Assembly (NCBI GenBank): GCA_910584345.1
Contig: CAJTZX010000050.1
Span: 1-26,383 of the forward strand
Reading direction: 5' to 3'
DNA length: 26,383 bases
Origin: an uncultured Eubacterium sp.
Lineage (GTDB): Bacteria; Bacillota; Clostridia; Lachnospirales; Lachnospiraceae
This document shows positions 16,030 through 23,465 of the stretch, one piece after another. A program made the position numbers and the translations under genes. Numbering within the stretch: the first letter of the stretch is position 1; every line of letters begins with the position of its first letter. Below the pieces are notes generated by a model, which ran no database searches, was not told the DNA's origin, and worked only from the letters and a program-made list of their open reading frames with translations.

Positions 16030-17881
16030 GTATTTCGACTTTATGGAGAAATTAAAGCCGCGGCAAATACAGTCAACCATTATGATTGCTTTTTCACTGA
16101 TTTCTATATCCATTATGTTAATTCTTGGAATAGGAATGTATATCCGGTTTTCGGCAGTTTCACGTCAGGAGATGATACAAAGCACAAAGAAACTGATGGA
16201 GCAGACCGGAGAAAATTTGGAAGACTATTTAGTAAGTATGCGGCAGATTTCAGATGCGGTATATTATAATGTAATTAAAGAAAGCGATCTTACCAGTTCA
16301 GAAAATGGGATTAGACAAGGAATGAACCTTTTGTACGAAGCAAATCGAAGCAGACTGCGCAGTATTGCGATTTATAACAACTATGGCAGCCTAATGGCGG
16401 CAGAGCCAGTTGCTTTGCAAAAAGAAGATCCAAATGTGACAAAGCAAGAATGGTATGAAAAGGCTGTTGGGGATACTGCGAATATGCATTTTTCTGCACC
16501 ACATATTCAAAATCTTTTTGACGATGGCACAAGGCAATATTATTGGGTGATTTCTTTAAGCCGTGTTGTAGAGCTCACAGATCGTGGAGTACCGATTACG
16601 GGGGTGCTGCTTGTTGATATGGACTATGCTGGTATCTCACGTATGATGAAAAAGATCAATGTATCAAATAATGGACAGTATTATTATCTGTGCGATGGTA
16701 ATGGCCAGATCATATATCATAGAAAACAGATGCAGATTCGTCAAGGGATTGCCAAAGAAAACAGTAGGAAAGCAGCCGGATTTAAAGATGGCGTATATGA
16801 TGATGTATTTGACGGTGAGCATCGAAAGGTGATTGTTAATACGATTAGCTATACAGGATGGAAACTGATAGGTATTATACCAGATGCTGCATTTACACAT
16901 GACATGTTTGATATTAAGTATTTTATTGTCCTACTGATTCTTTTAATGGCAATGATGTTAGCTGTGATTAATCGAATGATATCTGTTAGAATCTCTAGGC
17001 CGATTTTGAAATTGAAAAATTCGGTCATGGAATATGAAGCGGGTGAAAAGCCTGTGATTTATATTGGCGGTTCACAAGAGATCAGACATCTTGGCTATTC
17101 GATACAACGTTCTTATGAGCAGATCGATGCGCTGATGCATAAAATCGTTTTAGAGCAGAATGAAAGGAGAAAAAGCGAATTGGATGCGCTGCAGAGCCAA
17201 ATAAATCCACACTTTTTATATAATGCTCTGGACTCTATTATATGGATGGTAGAAGATGAACGAAATGACGACGCTGTATTTATGATTTCCGAACTGGCGA
17301 AGCTCTTTCGCATCAGCCTTTCTAAAGGGCGAACGATTATTAGTATCAAAGATGAGCTGCAACATGCAAAAAGCTATATGAATATACAAAAGGTTCGTTA
17401 TAAGAACAAATTTTCCATTGCCTTTGAAGTAGACCCGGCTATTTTTGATTATTGTACTGTTAAATTAGTATTACAGCCAATATTAGAAAATGCGATCAAT
17501 TATGGGGTAAGTGACATGGAAGATTGTGGAGAAATTAAAGTAACCGGGAAGCAGCATGATGGAATGATTGTTTTATCGGTAATGGATAATGGCGTTGGAA
17601 TGAGTAAGGATGAGGTAAGTCTTATTTTAACGGATAGTAATCATATTCATAAACATGGTTCAGGTGTCGGGCTTGTAAATGTAAATAACCGGATTCAGAT
17701 TCTTTTTGGAAGAGAGTATGGGCTTATCGTTGATAGCGAACCAGATGAGGGGACAACAGTCTCAATTTGCATTCCGGCGGTGCCTTATACGGAAGATAAC
17801 AGAAAGAATCTTGAAAAAGGACATGTATTCAGCATGGAAGAGATGGAAGATAATAGCATACAGGATAAGAAATATTTATGA
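16019..17881 (+). CDS. Membrane sensor histidine kinase (YesM/LytS-like)
   Basis: About 620 residues. TM1 lies near residues 20-42 (MIAFSLISISIMLILGIGMYI) and TM2 near 302-322 (FIVLLILLMAMMLAVIN), enclosing an extracellular domain of about 260 residues that looks Cache-like. A HAMP-like segment (RISRPILKLKNSVMEYEAG) leads to the kinase core: QSQINPHFLYNALDSI with phospho-acceptor His398, the N box LENAINYG, the G1 box DNGVGM and the G2 box GSGVGLVNVNN. The start is uncertain. GTG at 16019 has GGAG 10 bases upstream and overlaps the regulator stop by 11 bases, whereas ATG 16043 has no ribosome site. The 3' end overlaps the next gene by 4 bases (ATGA), indicating translational coupling and a sensing complex with the binding proteins that follow. 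Confidence 0.9.
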   Translation: MRTKYFDFMEKLKPRQIQSTIMIAFSLISISIMLILGIGMYIRFSAVSRQEMIQSTKKLMEQTGENLEDYLVSMRQISDAVYYNVIKESDLTSSENGIRQGMNLLYEANRSRLRSIAIYNNYGSLMAAEPVALQKEDPNVTKQEWYEKAVGDTANMHFSAPHIQNLFDDGTRQYYWVISLSRVVELTDRGVPITGVLLVDMDYAGISRMMKKINVSNNGQYYYLCDGNGQIIYHRKQMQIRQGIAKENSRKAAGFKDGVYDDVFDGEHRKVIVNTISYTGWKLIGIIPDAAFTHDMFDIKYFIVLLILLMAMMLAVINRMISVRISRPILKLKNSVMEYEAGEKPVIYIGGSQEIRHLGYSIQRSYEQIDALMHKIVLEQNERRKSELDALQSQINPHFLYNALDSIIWMVEDERNDDAVFMISELAKLFRISLSKGRTIISIKDELQHAKSYMNIQKVRYKNKFSIAFEVDPAIFDYCTVKLVLQPILENAINYGVSDMEDCGEIKVTGKQHDGMIVLSVMDNGVGMSKDEVSLILTDSNHIHKHGSGVGLVNVNNRIQILFGREYGLIVDSEPDEGTTVSICIPAVPYTEDNRKNLEKGHVFSMEEMEDNSIQDKKYL

Positions 17882-18852
17882 AAAATAATGGAAAATGGTT
17901 TTATGCGTTTGAAGCAGTTTTGGCTGTTATGGTCGTTATACTGGCTGTTATGATGAAAAGAAAAAATGGAGAGGATATAGATAGGATTTCAGTTGTTATT
18001 CAAAACTCAGAAGATAGCCAATGGGCAGCTTTTCGATACGGATTGAAAATGGCAGCTCAGGATCAGGAGATTGAGCTGGTGATTGCAAGTACTGCGGAAA
18101 CGATGACAGAAGAGGAAGAAATCAGTGCAATCTATCAGGAAATCGAGCATGGGGCAGACGCTATCATTGTACAGCCAGTTTCAGGGAAAAATATATATAG
18201 TAAATTAAAGAAATTGCAGAAAAAAGCATTGATTATGCTTGTGGAATCAGATGCATTAGTAGTACAAGATAGTTCCCGAATTCCGGTAGTAGAACCCGAT
18301 CACTATGCTATGGGGAGGACGCTGGCAGAAGAATTGTTAAACGATTATAATGGAAATCTGAAAGGCAAGGCAATTGGCATTATAACAGGACAGAACCAGC
18401 AGGGGGAGGCTGTCAGAAAACGGAGGCAAGGATTTGAAGATACATTGGAAGGTACAGGTGCAAAAGTGAAGTGGACAGTGTCTTGCTCTTTGGACGAAAC
18501 AGAAGATCGTTTTTTGGAAGAGCAGTCTTCGGTGGATATTGCCGTTGCGTTGGACAATCACAGTTTGATTGTGGCAGGACAATATGCAGAAGCCAATAAT
18601 CTTCACGGTGCGTTAGTATATGGCATTGGAAATTCTACTGAAGCAGTTTACGGTCTGGATATAGGTGCTGTCGAATGCCTAATTGTTCCGGATACATTCA
18701 GCATGGGCTATCAGAGTGTGACGCAGACAGCGCAAAGCTTGAAACAATATTTTCACAAAATGGAGGGAAAAATGGTTTCATTTACAGCCATACGCAGAGA
18801 AGAATTATTCTTAGAAAAAAATCAGGAGATTCTTTTTACAATGAGCCAATAA
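17878..18852 (+). CDS. Membrane-anchored periplasmic-binding-protein-like sugar sensor
   Basis: A 324-residue protein with an N-terminal hydrophobic segment (about residues 8-25, WFYAFEAVLAVMVVILAVMM) and no lipobox, so it is anchored by an uncleaved TM helix. The rest is a type I periplasmic-binding fold (Peripla_BP_4-like): RISVVIQNSEDSQWAAFRYG, the ADAIIVQPV strand, GKAIGIITGQNQQGEAVRKRRQGF, VDIAVALDNHSL. It is not permuted. It lacks the calcium loop and the GHxD motif of galactose-binding proteins, so its ligand may differ. It starts inside the kinase stop codon (ATGA). In known clostridial systems such as XylFII-LytS a membrane-bound binding protein docks with the kinase; that role is inferred here from the coupling. 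Confidence 0.8.
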   Translation: MKNNGKWFYAFEAVLAVMVVILAVMMKRKNGEDIDRISVVIQNSEDSQWAAFRYGLKMAAQDQEIELVIASTAETMTEEEEISAIYQEIEHGADAIIVQPVSGKNIYSKLKKLQKKALIMLVESDALVVQDSSRIPVVEPDHYAMGRTLAEELLNDYNGNLKGKAIGIITGQNQQGEAVRKRRQGFEDTLEGTGAKVKWTVSCSLDETEDRFLEEQSSVDIAVALDNHSLIVAGQYAEANNLHGALVYGIGNSTEAVYGLDIGAVECLIVPDTFSMGYQSVTQTAQSLKQYFHKMEGKMVSFTAIRREELFLEKNQEILFTMSQ

Positions 18853-18898
18853 AGTTTGCGAGAGCTGATGTAGATTTCATTTTAAGATTAAGAGGCAA

Positions 18899-19972
18899 AT
18901 GATGAAAAGAAAAAACAAAACTATTTTCGTGGCGATATTTTGCTTATGTATTTTATTTTTATGTGCTTGTGCAAAAGAACAGAGAGAAGCAGATGATAAG
19001 GCTCGAGTGGGGGTTACTTATTATAATAAAAGTGATACGTTTCTTAATCAGCTGATTGACTGTCTGAAAGAACAGTTTGATAAACTTTCTGCAAAAGACA
19101 TTGAAATCGCAGTAACAATCCGAGACGCCGCTGGTTCTCAGCGAACACAAGACGATCAGGTAAAAGAACTACTCGATGCAGGCTGTGATTTATTGTGTGT
19201 CAATCTTGTAGATCGGGCGGATCCTTCAGAAATTATCGATCTTGCCAGAGAACGTGATGTGCCGATTATATTTTTTAACCGAGAACCGGTTGCGGAAGAT
19301 ATGATGCAGTGGGACAAACTTTATTATGTGGGTGCGGATGCAAGACAGTCTGGGTTGATGCAGGGAGAGCTTGCAGCTGATTATATCTTGCAGAATAAAA
19401 AGGTAGATCGTAATAAAGATGGAAAAATACAATATGTGGTATTGGAAGGTGAAGCAGGCCATCAGGATGCAATTATCCGAACAGAACATGCAATTACTGC
19501 TTTAAAAAATAAAGGAATTGAACTTGAAAAGTTAAGCTGCCGGATTGCAAACTGGAATCGTGCACAGGCGCAGAATCGTATGATGCAGATGATTAGCCAG
19601 CATAAAAATAGTATTGAACTCGTCTTAGCAAATAACGATGACATGGCGCTTGGCGCTTTAGATGCTTATAAAAAGTTAAATGTCACGGAGGCCGTGCTGC
19701 CTGTGTTTTTTGGTATTGATGGAACCGATATTGGGTTAAAGGCAGTTGCAGAGAAACAGTTAGTTGCAACTGTGTATAATGATAAAGAAGGACAGGCAGC
19801 GGCGATTGCAGAGCTTGCAGTGAGTCTTGTTTTCAAAAAAGGGATGGATAACATTCAATTTACAAAGGAGAAATATATTTATTTGCCTTATTTTAAGGTT
19901 ACAAGTGAAAATGTGAAAACTGAAAATTCATTAAGCCACAAGCAGAGTTGGGGAGAACGGAGTAAGCAGTAG
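18899..19972 (+). CDS. Galactose-binding lipoprotein of normal domain order, probable sensor or second receptor
   Basis: A 357-residue lipoprotein (lipobox LCAC, Cys24) aligning along its length with E. coli MglB in the standard order. Pocket residues are all present: Asp46 and Phe48 in NKSDTF, Asn127 in FFNREP, His188/Asp190/Arg194 in GHQDAIIR, Trp219, Asn246 in ANND, Asp274 in FGIDG and Asn294 in VYND. The calcium loop DRNKDGKIQ (170-178) is complete. A two-codon shift to ATG 18902 is possible and gives better spacing from AGAGG. It is the last gene of the regulator-kinase operon, so a signalling role is as likely as transport. The 3' end overlaps the end of a minus-strand HEPN gene by 85 bases, and the last 15 or so residues look like non-conserved tail. 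No terminator is seen after it. Confidence 0.88.
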   Translation: MMKRKNKTIFVAIFCLCILFLCACAKEQREADDKARVGVTYYNKSDTFLNQLIDCLKEQFDKLSAKDIEIAVTIRDAAGSQRTQDDQVKELLDAGCDLLCVNLVDRADPSEIIDLARERDVPIIFFNREPVAEDMMQWDKLYYVGADARQSGLMQGELAADYILQNKKVDRNKDGKIQYVVLEGEAGHQDAIIRTEHAITALKNKGIELEKLSCRIANWNRAQAQNRMMQMISQHKNSIELVLANNDDMALGALDAYKKLNVTEAVLPVFFGIDGTDIGLKAVAEKQLVATVYNDKEGQAAAIAELAVSLVFKKGMDNIQFTKEKYIYLPYFKVTSENVKTENSLSHKQSWGERSKQ

Positions 19973-20280
19973 TGATACTTTCTGCCTAATTCTTTTGGAA
20001 AAACGCCTATATGGATGTAGTTTTTGTTAAAATAACCGATTGTGTCTTTATGACGCTTGAAAGCAATCCCTTCTTTTGCCAGTACAGCGCGTATTGAATG
20101 GAAGATACTGTAATAAGCTCTGTTATTTGCAGCGCGGCATTGTTCAGATGCAAAGGTCAGATTTGCGGTATCTAAATCTTTTCTGGCAATCCGTAAGCGA
20201 TATCTGGCTATGTCCATAATCTTAAAATGGTATTTTTCAAGCATAAACCATTCTTTAGAAAAAATAAGTTTATCTTTCAT
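19888..20280 (-). pseudogene. HEPN-domain protein, truncated at the C-terminus
   Basis: Residues 1-90 match the HEPN family of small toxin-like or nucleotidyltransferase-associated proteins: ARYRLRIARKDLDTA, then AANNRAYYSIFHSIRAVLA with the Arg-X6-His motif of HEPN ribonucleases, then KDTIGYFNKNYIHIGVFPKELGR. Past ELGR, near base 19980, similarity ends and the last 29 or so residues are read from the opposite strand of the galactose-binding gene. The usual C-terminal helix is missing, so a rearrangement has cut the gene. The ATG at 20280 is preferred (AAGGA 6 bases upstream) over ATG 20286, which abuts that site. No nucleotidyltransferase (MNT) partner lies on either side. Whether the shortened protein is active is unknown. 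Confidence 0.65.
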
Positions 20281-20420
20281 TGTCATTCCTTCACTTTTGA
20301 ATTTCTTTTTGTATTTATATCAATAATATATCATATTTTTTTATGGAATAAAAAATGTGATATAATGCCGGATTGAATGATTAATAGAATTGCAAGAGAT
20401 TTCATTACTATAGAAAATAG

Positions 20421-20455
20421 AAAGCAGCAGTTGGTTTTAAACTGCTGCTTTTTTA
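20421..20455. terminator. Bidirectional hairpin terminator
   Basis: AAAGCAGCAGTT pairs with AACTGCTGCTTT over a 7-base loop and is followed by T residues on the plus strand. It lies downstream of the minus-strand brnA-like gene (with a weaker T-tract on that strand). Confidence 0.7.
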
Positions 20456-20480
20456 AATTATTATTCATAGCGCATGGTAT

Positions 20481-20669
20481 TTATGATATATTGGCTTTTC
20501 TGTATGTGTTCCGGTTTTTTGCTGCCAGCCAGAATGCTTTTTCCATTGCCGGGGTAAGTTCGGGAGAATCTTCATCATATACAATTTCTTTCTTTGCAGC
20601 TTCTTCAATCTGCCTGATTTGCTCTTTTGTAGGTTTTTGGTTTCTATCTAAAGTAACTGTCCGTATCAT
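20481..20669 (-). CDS. BrnA-like antitoxin, short form
   Basis: A 62-residue protein (TLDRNQKPTKEQIRQIEEAA; then DEDSPELTPAMEKAF) resembling the N-terminal part of BrnA antitoxins, in particular the Pro-Glu-Leu-Thr segment. The C-terminal ribbon-helix-helix found in longer BrnA proteins is absent; whether this is a short family variant or a truncation cannot be decided. The ATG overlaps the stop of the toxin gene by 4 bases (ATGA), with AAAGGAG inside the toxin 3' end. This is the typical brnTA order. It would bind and neutralise BrnT if the toxin were intact. Confidence 0.65.
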   Translation of the reverse strand: MIRTVTLDRNQKPTKEQIRQIEEAAKKEIVYDEDSPELTPAMEKAFWLAAKNRNTYRKANIS

Positions 20670-20921
20670 AAATAAATACTCCTTTCTGTTTTGTTGGCAA
20701 GCCTTGCTGAAATTAGGCGTATATTCTGTTTACGTTCTGTATAAACAACAAATAGAACATCATTTACCATTCCTATTGTAGCGGTCTTCATAAATACTGT
20801 GCTCTGTGTCGTATATTTCAATGCGTTGTAAATCATTAAAAACAAGCATTGCTGTTTCAAAATCAATACCATGCTTTTTTAAATTCAACTGGTTTTTATC
20901 TTCATCCCATTCAAAATGCAA
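20666..20921 (-). pseudogene. BrnT-family toxin, frameshifted
   Basis: Two frames join to give a BrnT RNase toxin. The first, from TTG at 20921, reads FEWDEDKNQLNLKKHGIDF, FNDLQRIEIYD and TEHSIYEDRY. The second, after about 20780, reads IGMVNDVLFVVYTERKQ and IRLISARLANKTERSIYL. These are the standard blocks of BrnT: the FEWD start, the KKHGI helix and the VVYTER-ISAR core. The frame is lost between EDRY and IGMV. The sequence there is compatible with loss of one copy of a 5-base direct repeat (GCTAC), which would restore a Tyr-Ala-Thr-Ile-Gly junction, but this is inference. AGGGGA precedes the TTG by 7 bases. The toxin is presumably inactive. Confidence 0.75.
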
Positions 20922-20949
20922 TGAAATATCCCCTGTTCATAGATTTGAC

Positions 20950-21979
20950 TTATAAAATATGTGTGATTATTATACACCTGTTTATGCAAAATTTCAAATA
21001 ATAAATTGATACGGATAGTGTAACTTTACTTGGGGATTTCAACGAGCAGACTATCCCCTTAATTTCTGAATCTATTTTATTAACATACACTGGCAATCGC
21101 TTTATTAAAGAGAATTCTTCCTGAAATCTGTCTGCTCCCTGTCTGCTCCATCCCATCGGCCGTGAACTCATCCTTGCTGACAGCACATGGCTGATATGCC
21201 CCTCCGTACTGCTTCCCATAACGCCTTCTTCTTTTTTATCCGTTTGCGCACGCCTTTCCAGTTGTTTTTTATGTAATTCCAGCTTTCCATAAGTTTCTTT
21301 CCGTCTTTTTCCTTAAGTACTGCAAATCCATTCTTCCAGTTTTTTCCTGTTTCCCTTTTCTATCCATTCCTGCAGTTTTTTCTCTGTTTCTTCCCTTTCT
21401 TCCTCTGTACTGCCATCTGCCAGCCGTGCCATTCTTCTTATATACTTCTGAATATGGAATTCATCCAGCACAAACTCTGCACCCAGCATTTCGATCCCTT
21501 TTTTCATCCATCCCCCGCCGTCAGACCGGAAATAAATCTTTTCGATCGCTTCTGTTTCATATTGTTTTTCGATATATTCTTTTACCTCTTTCCAAAGCTT
21601 TTCATTGTCTTTTCCCCGGTAAAGTCCTCCAAAAGTATCCTCCGGCTTTTTCATAGCTGTCCTGTGCCGCTGCCTCCAGCATGCCTGCCTTTCCTCCGTC
21701 ACTGATGCGTGCATGCGGTTCCAAGCCTAGCATCCTGTCCAGCAGATATGCAGTTTCCCCTGTTTCTTTATTTATAAAACGGGTACGTGTAAACGTGATG
21801 CTGCCTACAGGCGTAAGGATATTTTTCTGGCGGCGGTCTTTCACCTGCCAGTGCATCCGTCTTTTCAGGCTGTCCGCTAAAAGAGCATTGCATTCTTCCA
21901 GCCAGCCGCAGATAAAACAGCATGCTGTGCTTGCAAATATTGGATTATGGAGGCAAGATAGAGTCGTAAAGAAGGACAA
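20950..21979 (-). pseudogene. ISLre2-family transposase remnant
   Basis: Fragments of one ISLre2-type (UPF0236) transposase are read in the minus direction. 21979 to about 21640 gives the N-terminal domain (TPVGSITFTRTRF, NKETGETAYLLDRMLGLEPHARIS). From about 21650 to 21310 another frame gives GLYRGKDNEKLWKEVKEYIE, the FRSDGGGWMKKG block with an acidic residue and FVLDEFHIQKYIRRMA. After an in-frame TAA the last piece (about 21220-21100) gives TEGHISHVLSARMSSRPMGWS, the family C-terminal signature. The joint near 21645 removes roughly 100 residues of the expected middle, and the region before TEGHISH is shortened too. Terminal repeats were not found. Confidence 0.8.
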
Positions 21980-22050
21980 TTTCTAAGAAGGACAATTTAT
22001 AGTTGATTTAAGAACATCCTAAATGTAAAGGGACAACAAAAGGACAATTA
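21969..22050. repeat. Short direct repeats of AAGGACAATT
   Basis: AAGAAGGACAATTT occurs at 21969-21982 and again at 21985-21998, and AAAAGGACAATTA at 22038-22050, with a partial AAAGGGACAAC at about 22027. They lie between the ISLre2 remnant and the rubrerythrin terminator. They may be an IS end or a regulator site; no function is recognised. Confidence 0.45.
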
Positions 22051-22083
22051 AAAAGAGGATAGACAACGCATGTCCATCCTCTT
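22049..22083 (-). terminator. Terminator of the rubrerythrin gene
   Basis: On the minus strand AAGAGGATGGACA pairs with TGTCTATCCTCTT (one G-T wobble) over a 5-base loop and is followed by a T-run (A-run at 22049-22054 on plus). It starts about 25 bases beyond the stop. Confidence 0.85.
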
Positions 22084-22107
22084 ACCATTCAAAAATACTT
22101 CTAAATC

Positions 22108-22650
22108 TTAGCCAAAGTATCTCTTCAATAATCCAGCAAATGCCTTTCCATGTCTAGCCTCGTCACGAGCCATTTCATGAACAGTATCATGGATAGCATC
22201 CAGGTTAGCAGCCTTAGCACGTTTTGCAAGATCTGTTTTACCTGCAGTAGCTCCATTTTCAGCTTCTACACGCATTTCAAGGTTTTTCTTTGTGCTATCT
22301 GTAACGACTTCACCAAGCAGTTCTGCAAACTTAGCAGCATGTTCTGCTTCTTCAAAAGCTGCTTTTTCCCAATATAAGCCAATTTCAGGATAACCTTCTC
22401 TATGAGCAACTCTTGCCATTGCAAGATACATACCAACTTCTGTGCATTCACCATTAAAGTTTGCTCTTAAATCGTTTAAAATATCCTCAGAAACACCCTT
22501 TGCAACACCAACTACATGTTCAGCAGCCCATGTTGTATCCCCTTCCTGTTTTGTGAACTTTTCAGCTGGAGCTTTGCACTGCGGACATTGTGCCGGCGCT
22601 GAATCTCCTTCATGAACATAACCACATACCTGACATACAAATTTAGCCAT
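22108..22650 (-). CDS. Reverse rubrerythrin (peroxide/oxygen reductase)
   Basis: A 180-residue cytoplasmic protein with a rubredoxin-like iron site first (CQVCGY at 6-11 and CPQCKAP at 22-28) and then a four-helix ferritin-like di-iron domain. Its Glu/His ligands appear in NGECTEVGMYLAMARVAHREG, FEEAEHAAKF and MARDEARHGKAF. This domain order is the reverse of classical rubrerythrin and defines the revRbr type, which reduces hydrogen peroxide and oxygen in anaerobes using electrons from NADH:rubredoxin systems. AAAGGAG lies 7 bases before the ATG. It is monocistronic, with its own promoter and terminator. The PerR/Fur gene lies directly upstream on the same strand, which suggests control by peroxide. 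Confidence 0.92.
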   Translation of the reverse strand: MAKFVCQVCGYVHEGDSAPAQCPQCKAPAEKFTKQEGDTTWAAEHVVGVAKGVSEDILNDLRANFNGECTEVGMYLAMARVAHREGYPEIGLYWEKAAFEEAEHAAKFAELLGEVVTDSTKKNLEMRVEAENGATAGKTDLAKRAKAANLDAIHDTVHEMARDEARHGKAFAGLLKRYFG

Positions 22651-22757
22651 TTTTACTTCTCCTTTTCATTTTGTTTAATATTTTATTTTCAGTATTTCAT
22701 AAGCTGACACGTCATATTAGTATTTGTATCAGAAAATACTGATTACTTGTTGATAAC

Positions 22758-22786
22758 TTTATAACATAAATTGTAACGAGTGTCAA
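22758..22786 (-). promoter_or_regulatory. Promoter of the rubrerythrin gene
   Basis: On the minus strand TTGACA (22786-22781), 17 bp, TATAAA (22763-22758). The spacer holds an imperfect palindrome (TTACAATTTATGTTATAA on the minus strand) that could be a PerR/Fur-type operator, though its centre spacing differs from the standard 7-1-7 box. The leader is about 100 bases. Confidence 0.75.
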
Positions 22787-22840
22787 TATAAAAATAGAAA
22801 CAATTACTGTTTTTGTATAAATGAATCTTACAGCTCAGGT

Positions 22841-22867
22841 TGGTCTTTGCATGTATTGCAAAGACCA
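22841..22867. terminator. Hairpin downstream of the PerR/Fur gene
   Basis: TGGTCTTTGCA and TGCAAAGACCA form a perfect 11-bp stem with a 5-base loop, 25 bases past the stop of the minus-strand regulator gene. No U-tract follows on the minus strand, so it may end or stabilise the transcript rather than act as a full terminator. Confidence 0.5.
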
Positions 22868-22891
22868 TATTTTGGGACATACTATAACAGA

Positions 22892-23296
22892 TCAGTTTGT
22901 TTGAACTGATACAGATCGGTGGGGTTTGGCACAATTCGGACATTTGCCATAAAAATGTGTCGTATGACCTTCAATTGTTCCTTCAAAATTATGTGCTGCA
23001 AGTAGATTAATGTGTGAAAGGGACTCCATTTCAAGGTCTATGACAGCCCCGCATTGCCTGCATATAAAATGGTAGTGAGGGGTGTTATTTCCATCAAAAC
23101 GATCTGGGCCTTCAAAAGCAGTTATTTTTTGTATTTCTCCAAGCTCCGTTAACAGCGTCAAATTACGATAAACAGTACCAAGACTAATATTGGGACAGTT
23201 TGGCAGAATATGTCGGTAAACAGTTTCTGCAGTAGGATGACATTTCGTAGAGCGAAGGTATTGGAGAATACTTTCTCTCTGTTTGCTGTACTTCAT
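22892..23296 (-). CDS. Fur-family metal-dependent regulator, PerR-like
   Basis: A 134-residue regulator. The winged helix covers about residues 1-80 (QRESILQYL, HPTAETVYRHI, ISLGTVYRNLTLLTELGEI). The dimerisation half has the histidine-rich metal site (DGNNTPHYHFICRQCG), a first CxxC and a second CPNC, which together hold the structural zinc of PerR/Fur proteins. The small size and lack of a C-terminal His-rich tail fit PerR, as does the adjacent peroxide-detoxifying rubrerythrin; Fur or Zur cannot be fully excluded. The ATG is preceded by AAAGGA. An operator-like box overlaps its own promoter, suggesting autoregulation. Confidence 0.87.
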   Translation of the reverse strand: MKYSKQRESILQYLRSTKCHPTAETVYRHILPNCPNISLGTVYRNLTLLTELGEIQKITAFEGPDRFDGNNTPHYHFICRQCGAVIDLEMESLSHINLLAAHNFEGTIEGHTTHFYGKCPNCAKPHRSVSVQTN

Positions 23297-23318
23297 GATT
23301 AATATCCTTTCAAAATAG

Positions 23319-23360
23319 TAATTGTTATCATTATTATATATCCGAAAGAAAAAATGTCAA
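23319..23360 (-). promoter_or_regulatory. perR promoter with overlapping Fur/PerR-type box
   Basis: On the minus strand TTGACA (23360-23355), 16 bp, TATAAT (23338-23333). The imperfect palindrome TAATTGTTATCATTATTA at 23319-23336 overlaps the -10 and resembles the AT-rich PerR/Fur operators (TTATAAT-N-ATTATAA type). Confidence 0.75.
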
Positions 23361-23465
23361 TATGAATGGAAGAAAAAATAAAAGGCAGAAAAACCATATA
23401 TAGGCATTAATCTATAAGTGCAGCATACAATATAATAATGACAGGCCAGGAGTACAGTAAGGTTT

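Noticed and set aside
20287..20480. Missing MNT nucleotidyltransferase partner of the HEPN gene
   Set aside because: I looked for a GSxARG-type motif around the HEPN gene on both strands and saw none; the module is not called an MNT-HEPN pair.
20377..20781. Plus-strand frame of 134 residues opposite the brnTA-like genes
   Set aside because: It overlaps the recognisable BrnT/BrnA coding on the minus strand and has no clear ribosome site; the hydrophobic character comes from antisense reading.
22764..22780. Definite PerR box in the rubrerythrin promoter
   Set aside because: The palindrome has a 4-base centre and mismatches to the 7-1-7 consensus, so it is only mentioned as a possibility.
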